Position numbers and translations under genes: made by a program. Below are positions 46,201-57,440 of a DNA stretch of 64,000 nucleotides, one piece after another (the first letter of the stretch is position 1; each line of letters opens with the position of its first letter). Location: positions 136,886,171 to 136,950,170 of the forward strand of contig JAQMRL010000002.1 in assembly GCA_035578175.1 (NCBI GenBank). Direction: 5' to 3'. This DNA comes from Catonia carolina (lineage: Eukaryota > Arthropoda > Insecta > Hemiptera > Achilidae). The notes below the pieces were generated by a model. It searched no databases. It had not been told where the DNA came from and saw only the letters and a program-made list of their open reading frames with translations.

Positions 46201-47374
46201 ATGGTTATCAATCTTTTATCAAAGTTTATTAATGGTTCTTATCCTTTGGTCACAAGTGTGAACTGACCCTTGGAAAAATAAATAAATAAATATGTATATG
46301 TATTATATAAAGTCTAAAATTAAAGGAAATTTAGTAGTACAACCCAAAAATTTAGGGGGGGGCAAAACCCATTTTGTCCTTCCTAGAAATAAATTCTCAT
46401 CAGTGTGTACCATGGACACAATAACAATAATAATAATAATCATAATAATTATTTTATTTATTCCCATGTATAACACATTATTAAAAAAAAAAAAATAGAA
46501 ATTACTACAATACAAAATTTCTTACATTGATTGTAATTCTGTACTATTTGGCTAGAGGTGGTGGAAATTATCTCATCCAACTATGGACAAAACCTTGTAC
46601 CAGAATGCGTACATTATATTTACTATGGACTCCATGGAAACAATATGTTTAACTAGCTTAGATACATTCTCTTACAATCTTTTATAAAATTAAATCCAAA
46701 ACTTTATTAACATCTGTCTCTATTTAACACAATCTCTATCTGTCGATTGTTTTATCTTTTTTATGGATCTTTTGGGCCTAAGATTTTTTTTAATCTTATG
46801 TTAATAAGAACTTGAATTGCACATTTTATGGGAGAATCTTTCCAAAAATATTTTATTGATTTAATAAATTTTACTGTAAAACAAATATTAGATTGCTTAT
46901 TAAGAAATGTATTAAAATATTTTCTCATAAATAATTTTTATTTACTTCTTATTGATGATTTTATATAATAATTATTAAAGTTTGAGATTTAATTATTTAA
47001 GCTGTTTGCACATTAAATCTAAACGAAGACAAATAGATCTTAATTAATTAACAACCGAAATTTTATGATTTTGAGAGTGGACTCATGCTAATTTTATTCC
47101 AAGTGTAATACTCCACATTACAGGTATTTGAAATTTTTATGATATTATTGTATTTATCTTACTCAATAAAAATGTTAAATTTAGTCATTTTCTTGGCTCA
47201 ATCAATAATGTATTTAGCTGTAGATTCCAAATCAGATTTCCAGCAGACTTCAAAAATGTTCATACCTTACCAGTCAAATACAATTAATATTCAACATGAT
47301 TTATTCAATCTGCTTATTGCCAACCAATTGATGAAATTTTTAATAAACAAATAATAAACTAAAATAAGTAGCTC
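46201..47374. other. Intergenic, nothing recognised
   Basis: AT-rich with an ATA/ATT microsatellite at about 46423-46455. Confidence 0.4.
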
Positions 47375-47540
47375 AACTACCTCTTTGGCATAGTGGTTAG
47401 CACACTAGCCTACAAAGCAGAAGGACCTGGTTTCAATTTCCAGCTAGGGTCTGAAAATTATTACAAAGTAAAACCCACCATTTGAGTTCCACAACCGACA
47501 GTAGTTGCTAATGACTAAGCTATTGATGACTTTAAAAAAA
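47375..47540 (+). mobile_element. tRNA-derived SINE, family S2
   Basis: Best preserved S2 head: CTTTGGCATAGTGGTTAGCA (A box), GGTTTCAATTTCC (B box), then CAGCTAGGGTCTGAAAATTA, CCCACCATT and AGTAGTTGCTAATGACTAAG. It ends in an A-rich tail. Confidence 0.85.
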
Positions 47541-47814
47541 AATTAAATAATAAATCTTTTCAAAATATCATTCTCATTAATAGTACTTAAGTTTATAAAT
47601 ATCTCAAGTATTTAAATGTCTCAAGAGTTTAAATTGTTGAAAATTGATATTTTGTATGAATAACAGGTTTCACCTTAAAATAAAATCACATCAATTTTTA
47701 ATTTTTGTTTATAAAAAAACTTCAGAAGACTATCTTATCATGCCAATTTTTTTATCACATTAACTTAAATTATTGAGCAATTAATGAATTTCTCAGTTTT
47801 TCACCCTTATGTGT

Positions 47815-48110
47815 GTACGTTGCAATCTGTTCAATTTAAGAACAATAAGCAATCCCATGACCCAGTGAGATGAGAATATGTATGATTTGTAAATGAGGTG
47901 TTGTCTTGTACAGACTCAGGCTGACCATTCCTGAGAGAGTTTTTTTTTAATTGCACCCTGACTGTTAAAGTACACCACTGTCTAGTGTTCAAATCCATAT
48001 AAAAGTAATTACCATTACTAGGATTTGAACCACTGAACCTTCATCTTCGAAAATCAGCTGTTAAACAGCTGACTTGCTGCAACGACTTTATCTCAAGACC
48101 AACCCAGTGA
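47815..48110 (-). mobile_element. tRNA-derived SINE, family S1
   Basis: Minus-strand copy with AATCAGCTGTTAAACAGCTG and B-box-like GGTTCAAATCC. It is diverged, with an expanded T run at 47941-47949 interrupting the frame that is open in other copies. Confidence 0.8.
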
Positions 48111-48689
48111 GTTGAATTCCTTAGTAAAAATAATTTTTCATTCATGAATGTTTCCTTATAAAACAATACAGATAATTTTCAATAACTATGAAAGTTACTA
48201 TTAACCAATCATCGTTTTATACAAATAATGCTTTTATATCAAACATTCATTTTTTTGAAGTTATTTCTTTATTTGGAACTATTTATTACACAAGCATAAC
48301 CATTAAGTGTATTGATACATATTGAAACAAAATAACTTGATTATCATGATAAAAATAAGTCCATATACCCAAGGTATATATTCTGAGCATTATACAGTTA
48401 AACTAATTATAAATTGTCCAAATTAAAAAAAAATTATATAATATTTAAAGATAAAGATAAAAATAAAAATATAATATCTCTCATCCACTGCTGATGAAGG
48501 CGTCGTATTGGAGGAAAGTTTCTTCAGAATAACATCTTAACTGGTTCATTGGTGCTGTTTTTTTTTAATTTCTGATGAAAATTACTTATTAAGTTCATGC
48601 TATTCAATATTTTTAACAACAAATCTTTGTTAAATATTTGAACTTGTTATACTTATTAGCATATAAAATAATATTTTTTATTTATTTTT
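48111..48689. other. Intergenic, nothing recognised
   Basis: AT-rich. Confidence 0.4.
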
Positions 48690-48860
48690 TTAGTTTATTT
48701 AATGTCACAATAACATCATTGTCTTTAGTTTAATGACTACTTTGGGTTAAAGAACAGTTTAATTTGAAAGTGTAATAATTTTCCAGACCATAGCCAGGAA
48801 TCCAATTAAGGACCTCCGCTTTCCAGTGTAAAACACTTAACTGCTAACCAAGGAGGTGGC
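48690..48860 (-). mobile_element. tRNA-derived SINE, family S2, decayed
   Basis: Minus strand: GCCACCTCCTTGGTTAGCAG head, GGTCCTTAATTGGATTCC (B-box region), CTGGCTATGGTCTGGAAAAT. Confidence 0.7.
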
Positions 48861-49931
48861 CAAAATACAAGATATTGTTCAGTATTATAAAACTTATATT
48901 GGATTTTAGTTTCTATTAGAACATTATTATAAATTAATAACCAAAATTTCAAAATGTTAACTGCCTAAATATAGTGTGCAATCAGTTTAAAAACGAGATT
49001 TATTTTCATAGCAGGTTTTCTTTATTTAATTATAAAGCCTCAATGATTTTTTTAAAAATAGGTATTAAATTAAATGTATTGGTGGTAAATACCTTTGTTG
49101 TAATATTTGTGTAAAATATACATGTACAAACTATTAAATAAATTTTTTGTGATTAAAGTTTGTGTAAAAATGTTTGTGTGTAAATCAGATGTCAAGTGAG
49201 ATGTTTAGGCTTACATAATTATTGTATATTGTTTATTTAGTTTAATTAATTGTGTTTTTTTTTTATTATTAATTTGACTAGTTAATAAATTTAAGCGTTT
49301 GTTACATCTTTATTAGTTTTGTTTATTTTACAACATAAAGAATCTCAGATGTGATTGCAATCAAAGATTATGTTTGTAAAAGAGGTGATATTCAAATTAT
49401 TTGATATTGGAAGAGTTGATATAGTTTGATGGCATTTTACGGAAAGGTACTTGGTAAAATAAAAGTAGAGAATTGTAATCTGTTTTCAACTGCACGTTTT
49501 TTACCACTGCCATATCTAATCTAATTTTTTTTTTTGTATTTATAACCTATATGATAGAAATTCCTTTTATTAGCCGACACATTTTCAAATTCTTGGTATT
49601 TTTATTTATTTATTAATTCATTTGTGCTATAATATCAACTGGGTTCTTTGATTTCAATTAGGAAATTTATCCTCTAATTTTTTTTAACAATATTTTATAA
49701 AATCTTATTTTTAAGGATTGAAATGTTTTATATGATATTTCAGGAATTCTCTGGGTAAGCCTTTGCTTAGATTATTGAAGAACTGATAACTTTGTTGTAA
49801 TTTTTTAATTTCCTTGCAGATGTTACAGTTTTGTCAGTGCTCTAGAACTATTTGGGCTTACATTTTGTGAAATTTTAGCAAGGATGTAAGAATTAAATAA
49901 TATTAATATTGATGTGTTACAAATACTGTTC
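48861..49931. other. Intergenic, nothing recognised
   Basis: AT-rich; no coding signal. Confidence 0.4.
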
Positions 49932-49933
49932 TA

Positions 49934-50577
49934 CCGTGCGTTCGGAAAGTCGCTGTGCACTGGAATTGTGACTATGGATTTATGAAAATATGTATACAGA
50001 AATGACTAAGCATTTTGGAAAAAAATTTATTCAATACCTTAATTACATTGTTAAACCGTGATTACATTGTTTATAGAAGGTGTTCGAAATGACCTCCATT
50101 GGCATCAATACAGCATTGCACTCGTTTCATTTTGTTTGCAAACACCTTTCGCAACTGTATAAAACGTTATGCAACGTGTTTGGTGAACGAATAATTTCAA
50201 AGAATTTGTGGCCTGCAAGATCTCCTGATCTGACTCCCCCCCGATTTCTTTTTATGGGGTGCGGCGAAACAAACTGTGTATCGGAACAGACCACACACGA
50301 TTGACGAACTTAAAGCCGCAATAACGGCATACATTCAAGGAATCACTGTTCTTCAGTTGCGAAAGGTGTTTGCAAACAAAATGAAACGAGTGCAATGCTG
50401 TATTGATGCCAATGGAGGTCATTTCGAACACCTTCTATAAACAATGTAATCACGGTTTAACAATGTAATTAAGGTATTGAATAATTTTTTTTCCAAAATG
50501 CTTAGTCATTTCTTTATACATATTTTCATAAATCCATAGTCACAATTCCAGTGCACAGCGACTTTCCGAACGCACGG
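49934..50577 (+). mobile_element. Mirror-ended mariner-superfamily element with 224-bp arms
   Basis: 644 bp flanked by TA (49932-49933, 50578-50579). Left arm 49934-50157 and right arm 50354-50577 are both 224 bp and are reverse complements with about two mismatches by eye. Ends are CCGTGCGTTCGGAAAGTCGC. The 196-bp centre contains transposase only on the plus strand. As in the element at 11662, a second inverted 3' end stands where the 5' end should be. Confidence 0.95.
50158..50440 (+). pseudogene. Transposase C-terminal fragment with homopolymer frameshift
   Basis: Plus strand: FGERIISKNLWPARSPDLTP (last catalytic Asp region), a seven-C run that shifts the frame, then DFFLWGAAKQTVYRNRPHTI, DELKAAITAYIQGITVLQLR and the C-terminus ending ANGGHFEHLL and a stop in the right arm. 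The first and second catalytic Asp regions are absent. The peptide resembles the family of the 44340 remnant. Confidence 0.85.
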
Positions 50578-50579
50578 TA

Positions 50580-51231
50580 GAATCTCATTTGGATTTGTAG
50601 CATTAAAAAAAAAGGAGTTATGGAGACAGAATTTCCTAAAATTCTAAAGTTATTGCATAAGGAATTGTTAAAACAAAATTTTTGAGTTTGTAACTATGTT
50701 ATAACAGAGAAACCTCCAAATACAAAAAGATTTTTGAAGTTAATAACAATTTTTAACTTGTATCTGTTGAATCTGATACAGTAATGTAAGTGTTAGTCAG
50801 ATTTTGAATATCACCCCCTTGTTTTTAATCATTTAAAGTTGGATTGCATTATATTGATCTTAAGTACATAAGAATGACGAGTCTGTAAAACAAAAGAAGT
50901 TTTTTATTTAATCGGGTACTTAATATTTAAACATATTCATAAATTATAGTGGTATTATTAACAGAATTATTAAAAATATTTTATATACTCCTCAATAAAA
51001 CTTAACTAATTCAGATGTGAGTTTTTTGCATTATAAAATTTACATAATTTGCCTTACAAAACTTACTTTTTTTGTTCATTATTAAAATTATTTGATAATA
51101 CATTGAAAAATTTGTTGTTGTTTTCACATATTTAATGTGTAACTGCATTGTTTATTTTATAAAAGTGCTGTATATATTTTATTTAATTTGTTGAAACAGG
51201 TGTACTGAGCATAAACAAAAACAACATTTGC
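50580..51231. other. Intergenic, nothing recognised
   Basis: AT-rich. Confidence 0.4.
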
Positions 51232-51425
51232 CAGCCGCATTGGTGCAGTTGGTAACGTGCTTGCCTCTCATCATGTGGTCCTGGGTTTGAATCCCACTCA
51301 GGCATGGCATATTTTCATACGTTACAAAAAAATCATTTCATCCTTCATTGTTCTATAGTTACACTCCAACGTCATCGCTAATGACCGTTGTAGTTTTTGC
51401 GACGTTAAATAAAATGAATTAAAAT
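51232..51425 (+). mobile_element. tRNA-related SINE, family S3
   Basis: Best S3 copy: CATTGGTGCAGTTGGTAACG (A box), GGGTTTGAATCCC (B box), CTCAGGCATGGCATATTTTC, then TCATTTCATCCTTCATTG, ATCGCTAATGACCGTTG and GCGACGTTAAATAAAATG. It ends in a short direct repeat AAAATGAATT. Confidence 0.85.
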
Positions 51426-51559
51426 GAATTAAAAAAACAACATTTTTTTCTCTTATTCTTTATTTACAACTGTAAAATTTTACAACAAGCAAATGTGATG
51501 ATTATGATAAGAATGTAAATGACATGATAGGCATGAGAGGGGTAGGGCCCCCATTGGTA

Positions 51560-52090
51560 CCTCCCCAAGAATGAAATTTGTATGTCAAATTAGCAAGTCT
51601 CTACTCCAGCATTTTTTAAGGCGTCCAGGGGGATTATCAGGTAAATGGAAGGTGGAAAGTGAATGCACCAGGGGGTTCTCGTGTTCGTGTGACTTGTCGT
51701 GAAAGCGTTTGTATAGGTATTCGATGGAATTTTGTACAAGTTGTGTTTTAAAATCTATATGTAAGGTTTTGTTGCTAACGTAAAGAGGTGCATTTGCTGT
51801 AAGGCGTAATGTTTTTGACTGGCATGCTTGAATTCGTTGCAAGTTAGAGGGTTTGGTTGAACCGTAAATTTGGGACCCGTAGGTCCATATAGGTTTCAAA
51901 AGAGAGCAATATATGCGAAATTTTTGTGCCATTGGTATTTTTGATCACTTGTGAAGTTGGGAATATAGAAGTTTAAGTCGGGAATTCAGTAATAAATGTT
52001 TCCATTTGATATGTGTGCTCCAAGTTAGTCGTTTATCAAAAGTCAGACCGAAATACTTGACCGTATCTGTTTTTGTGAGAGGTAAAACAA
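51560..52090 (-). pseudogene. Jockey-type LINE, C-terminal reverse transcriptase region
   Basis: Minus strand. Upstream (51940-52085) reads TVKYFGLTFDKRLTWSTHIK with decay. The open block 51585-51932 reads SLLKPIWTYGSQIYGSTKPS, NLQRIQACQSKTLRLTANAP, LYVSNKTLHIDFK and NPPGRLKKCWSRDLL. These are hallmark C-terminal blocks of Jockey-clade LINEs (K...WTYG.QLWG, QR.Q.K.LR.I..APWYV.N). A stop precedes MAQKF and the 5' part is missing. Confidence 0.88.
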
Positions 52091-53087
52091 CATATAAATT
52101 AATTTTCAGTAACGATGATCTTTAAATACTTTGTATAGTAAATTCAAAATGTGATGAAGCTTTATGGGAAGGATGGTAAGGCTGAGGGGACTGCAGTTGG
52201 CTGTTGGAAGGGACGAATACATTATTAAAGTTAGTCAAAAACATAATTCAAGCATTATACAATTTTAGAGGTCTATTTGGCCTGTTCTTGACTGTCCTTC
52301 ACTTCATACGGAGGGACCTTAAGCCAGTTGCCAGCCTATATTAAAATTTTATATTTTTTAATAATTATTGTTCGTAAAAAACAGTAGTTTTTTCATTGAA
52401 TACAGTAGTATTCAGACATATTTGTACAGTACACTACTTCATTTGGTGATTGAAGTTAATTAGGTTGATGAAAAAGACCATGAACTAAATTATCTCATTA
52501 ATAACTTTATTATCTAAATAGTAAATAATTGAACTATTTTAAAACAATAACCATAGCTATTTTTTATGCCTTAAATATTAAAAATGAACAAAATATTAAA
52601 AAAACAGGGATGGGTTTTTCCTTGCTAGTTTGTTTTAACAGAATAACTGTTTTTCATTGAATTTTTTCTGTTTTTCTTCTGCTTTTGTCTTAAATTTAAA
52701 TAAAAAAATCTTGAGTTGTGTTTATGGCTGTGAACAACTTGATTGAGTTAACAATTTGCTCATCCAACCAATATAACATAACTTCGTGTATAATTTTCTG
52801 TGAAAAAACTTTATAAATTAAGTCCATTAATCTCACTCCCTCTATTTACTGGACAAGAATTTAAATAATTTTGTCATACAGAATCATATTATTAAAATTT
52901 AGAATTGAATTAGTTAAGTTTTATTTATATTTTTCGTTAAATCATTAAAATATTTTTTTAAATTATAAAATTGTTTTAATTTTATTAAAAGAGACATTGA
53001 AAATAACGTATTATTATAACAATGTTGATATTGTATTGAAATATCGCAACTTTAACTACTTATTACATACTTGACCAAACTGTTTAA

Positions 53088-53094
<7 letters not shown>
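52091..53094. other. Intergenic, nothing recognised
   Basis: The first ~250 bp (to about 52340) may be more of the LINE remnant but could not be read. The rest is AT-rich. Confidence 0.35.

Positions 53095-53141
<47 letters not shown>
53095..53141. repeat. TA dinucleotide microsatellite
   Basis: Uninterrupted (TA)n of about 47 bp, preceded by TGTGTGTG. Confidence 0.95.
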
Positions 53142-53142
<1 letters not shown>

Positions 53143-53424
53143 CAATAATGTAAACTTATAAGTTAAAAATTATACAAGGCATCAGTGAATTGAAAAGACT
53201 GTCTATACTGTATATATATAAATATTATAAATTTAAATAATTTAAATTAATTAAATTTAAATAGTTTCAGATATTTAAATCAACATTAATTATTAATGAA
53301 GTAATTAATGAAATTCTACAGAACAGTCCTTGTTATTAAGTGTTTACTTAAACTGTGTTCATTTAAAAAATATGATTTTTACATTTCCATTATGCAAAGT
53401 GATATCAAAATAAATGTTTTGATT

Positions 53425-53575
53425 GGCCACCTCTGTTGCATGTGGTTAGCACACTATCCTACAACCCGGAGGTCTCGGGTTGGATTCCCAGCTATGGTTT
53501 GGTCAAACCCACTGTTACAGTTACATAACCTATCGTAGTCGCTAAAAACCGAGCTGTTGATACCATTTTAAATAA
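53425..53575 (+). mobile_element. tRNA-derived SINE, family S2
   Basis: GCATGTGGTTAGCACACTAT head, TCGGGTTGGATTCCC (B box), CAGCTATGGTTTGGTC, then CCCACTGTTACAGTTACATA and GTAGTCGCTAAAAACCGAGC. Confidence 0.8.
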
Positions 53576-55480
53576 ACTAAAAGGAAAACATGTTTTGATT
53601 AACTTGAAACTTTAAAAACCAAATCTAATACAAGTTAGCCATCATTTTTAAATTTTCAAAGTTTTACTTTCTCAGAATTATATATGCAAAATGAGAATAT
53701 ATTTGATAGCCTGTGATTTCTATTGATTGATAGGTTTTGTATTTATCATTAGCCAAAAGGGTGGTTTTATTTAGAAGGGTGTGTGTTTTTAAACAATCTT
53801 GTAGATTTTAAAGAAATTGTCATTTTATTTTTGAATTTTTTTCATCAATGTACGTAAAATCTGGTTCATAAGAGTTTCAAGAGACCTATACAGAATAGCT
53901 TCTTACGTAAAATATCATTGTATCCCAGAATATGAATATTGTAGTGTTTACAAAACATACAAAAATGTAAAAATAATGAAATAAATAAACATTTCAAAGA
54001 AATACTGAATATTAATAATAAGGATACAAAAATGCTGTGCCAGAATCTGCATTATTTTTGGTAAACCTTATTCATTCAATAAGTGAAATATAAATACTTT
54101 AAAGCAAGACACAAAAATAAAATACAAACTACCTAATTACTGTACTTTATAATTTAAAAATTTCCATTAAATTTTTGTTTATAAGTACTTATTCCGGTAC
54201 TGCCTCTTCTTTTTGAAACAAAAAATAAAATGAAAGTTTCTAGAAAATTTATTTTGGAAACTTATCAGAATTATAAAAAAATTGAAATTATAATAATTGT
54301 ATTAATTTTTATTGTGAATAATTCTTTAAAAAACGTTTTTAAAAAGCAACTACATTTTAAATCACGAATAACAATATGTTATGAACGCCACGGCATGATA
54401 CCTACATCAGAAAAATAGATGAAATTGTAAGTTGAAATGTAAACTATAAAAATTTTAAAACATATAAATAATGAAGACTGTTCTGAATTGCTTTAATTTA
54501 TTTTTAATTATTAATATTACATATTATATCTAAATAACAAAATTTATAAGTTATTTAGTAAATTGATATAAAAACATTCATTATTATTTTTTATTTTTTA
54601 TTAACATCATTGCGTGCGTATAATATATTATTATTATTGTTATTAATTTAAAAAAAAGTAAATTCATGATTATAAAAACCATTATAAATATTGTAATTTT
54701 ATAAAATTATTTAATTGATAAAATTAATGCCATCATAAAACAAACAAAAATATGTGATTCTATAGTTAAATGAAAATAAAAAAACAATTACCTTATGTCT
54801 TACGTACTTTATTATTGACTTCTGTATTTTAAGTACACTTATAAAATAAATAAAAAATAAATAAATAAACAAAAGAGAATTGTATTATAATATAATTATT
54901 ATATAATGCTATAATAATATTATAAAATATATGTAAAAATAATATATTATAATATATATTTATATATATTATTTTATATATATACATTACTTTAATCCTT
55001 TCTTATTGCCTTATTTAGTATAATTGTAATTAAATACATATTATTATGAATAATAAAATTAAAAAAGAATACCAAGCTTATAAAAGTAGATTTATATTAT
55101 TATTACTACAGTTTTATTAAATTATTATTATTATATTAAAAAATTATTAAAATATTAAATTATCGAAAAATCAATTATTGAAATTTTTATTTTAAATGCA
55201 TTGGTTTGTACAGATTTATTATTATCTAGAAATTGATTCATTTGTATTTAACAATATCATTTCATTTCATGTATATTAAAATAATAGTGGAATAGTATTT
55301 TCAGTGCTTGTTATAATCAATTTTATACGTTATAAAAAATTAAAAGTGATCTAATAAATAAAATATTATTATTTTTATTTTATTATTTTTGTTTCATTTT
55401 TGTTTGACCATAAGAAATATCCTTTCGCTGTTTAAAAATTGTTAAATAGTACTATTAACACATCTTTAAAAAGCTTATAT
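53576..55480. other. Intergenic, extremely AT-rich
   Basis: Long A/T-only stretches (for example 54880-54990). Nothing coding. Confidence 0.5.
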
Positions 55481-55481
55481 A

Positions 55482-56800
55482 CAGTAAAATCTTTCTAATA
55501 TGATTATCTGCTTAAAAGTGGTTTTTATAAAGTAAGTATGGAAAACCTATACACAACCCTCTTAACATGCATCAAATCCCTCTTTATTATGCTTAGTTTC
55601 TATTCAATAAATCAAAATTTTAATGAATAATAACTTAGGCTATAGTTTATTTTTATTTTTAGTACAAATACCCAAGTGTAGAAAGTAAAGACCCACTTTA
55701 TTTCTCTTGTAAAAACGACAGCCTTCTCTGCTGCTTGACAATGATCGAAATTGGATTCCCTCCCTTCCCCATTTCTTCCATTCCCGTTCGCACTACATGC
55801 CGGATCGAATACATTGGTACGTACAACACAAATGAGCAATTAATATGAATATCACTTATACTAGATTCTTGTTATCCATAACATTTTGTACAGATTATGT
55901 GACCACCAGCAGAAAGTCATTAGTGTTTTCATTATTTTTGTTAACTATTAGGTAGTGTAGTCATAATATAACTCAGCAAGTTCTTAATTTATAATGTTGA
56001 CTGTTAATGTTATTAATTGATAAGATTTAATTATTAAATGGAGCAAGCATTATTCTTTATTTACTTGAGAGCAGCTAATATAAACTATGCTTTTACTTCA
56101 GTTCTACAGTGTTAACGACCGTGCAATATTGGTTTTGTAGTCAGTGCAGTTTTATTATGTTTTGGGTTTGATTGGTTGTTCAATATTCAGATAAATTCTT
56201 TTCGATTAAACAAATACAGTGTAAGTGTATATTTGTGATTTAAACAGGTACAGGTTAAATAAGTGCAAATAATAATAAATAATGAAGTAATAGTAAGTAT
56301 GAATATAAATACTATTGTAGTAATGAGCTGTCTTATCCGAGCTATTGTAGGCTGACTATCCGAGCTAATGTTTTTGGGACGGCGTGTAATGCGAGGTGGC
56401 GCGGATGAAGTGCGGAAGGGAGGGAATCCTATTTCGAAACTTGTCGGACAGTACCTTCTACTCCTGAGACGGGCAAAATAGATGTCATAAAGATCATTCA
56501 TGGTAGATACAATCACATAGTCATTTTAACAATTCAGTTGCCTTTTAGTGCAAGTTTTACATTCGTTGTATCAGGAAAAGCACTCAAAATTGCAGAAAAA
56601 TGGCAGATATTGACACCAGTGGTTGGATCGACACAATTAAATTTGTCATGGATTGATTATCGTCTAATATGTGGAGAAGCAAGTTCATTTAATGAAGACA
56701 ATGGTAAATAACAGAAAAAATGTTTTACCCCCACTGCTAACGCATTACCGAGTGATGTTTTTAATGCTGATGAGTTTGGTTATCTTTTTTATTTAATTGA
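55482..56800 (+). mobile_element. Tigger-like element, right end lost
   Basis: The left end CAGTAAAATCTTTCTAATA after TA (55480-55481) has the Tigger form. CTTATCCGAGCTATTGTAGG and CTATCCGAGCTAATGTTTTTG at 56330-56375 are typical subterminal blocks, so two related elements may be merged. Transposase pieces occupy 56560-56800. The right side runs into a LINE fragment. Confidence 0.65.
56560..56800 (+). pseudogene. Tigger transposase fragment
   Basis: Plus-strand reading across frames: GKALKIAEKWQI, GWIDTIKF, DYRLICGEASSFNEDN and LPSDVFNADEFGYLF. It parallels the CENP-B-type domain end (VS.GW..RFK.R....S.CGE..SV) and the first catalytic Asp motif (.DIFNADETGLF) of Tigger transposases. Stops interrupt it and the remaining catalytic region is missing. 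Confidence 0.75.
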
Positions 56801-56889
56801 TGTTAAATAGAACAGTTGTTTATAAAAATGTTAAATGTCACAGTGGAAAATATTATATATACATATCCAGTGCCCGTTTCAGCTATCAC

Positions 56890-57440
56890 CGGGTCTGGGT
56901 GTTCACCAAGCCACTCCATCTTCTTCCGTCCATCCAACATTTCTCCTCCTCTATTTGTTCCCAGTTGTATCCCCGTCCCTCCACACTCGTCTTAATTTCA
57001 TCCTTCCATCTTTTTCTTGTTCATCCTCTTGACCTTGTTCCTTCCACCCATTCTTTTTCCATCGTTCTGGATAACCTTTCCTTCGCCATTCTCTTCACAT
57101 GGCCAAACCATCTTATCCTCATTTTCTCCACCCTCTCCCTCATACATTCCACATTTAGCTCCGCTGTAATCTCAGTATTCTTTATTCTATCTCTCCTTAC
57201 CCTTTATTGCTCTTAAGAACTTCATCTCCCCTGCCTGTAACCTACACCATTTCCTTTCATTCATCCCCCACGTTTCCACTCCATACAGCACTGCCGGTTC
57301 ATAATACAACATATACATCATTAATTTGGCCTTATCTGGTATCTTTCCGTCCCTTAACAAGCGGTGGTGGAGCTTGCATGTCCCAGTGACCCAGAGAGGT
57401 ATGCCGGCGGTAGCGTAGGTACTGGTAGAGTTGCCCAAGC
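56890..57440 (-). pseudogene. LINE ORF2 C-terminal region
   Basis: Minus strand: CKLHHRLLRDGKIPDKAKLM, YYEPAVLYGVETWGMNERKW, RLQAGEMKFLRAIKGKERDR, then onward (to about 56890) KMRIRWFGHVKRMAKERLSR and RSRGCTRKRWKDEIKTSVEG. This is the thumb and C-terminal region of an RTE-like insect LINE (P.LLYG.E.W, AEMK.LR, R.RW.GHV.RM, GR.RKRW.D). The frame is open for most of it, making it the best preserved LINE piece here; the 5' part is absent. Confidence 0.85.

Noticed and set aside
47375..47450. tRNA-like sequence with A and B boxes
   Set aside because: It is the head of a SINE with family copies elsewhere; no complete cloverleaf was found, so it is not called a tRNA gene.
56797..57216. 139-codon plus-strand frame
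   Set aside because: It is the antisense shadow of the LINE fragment read on the minus strand.
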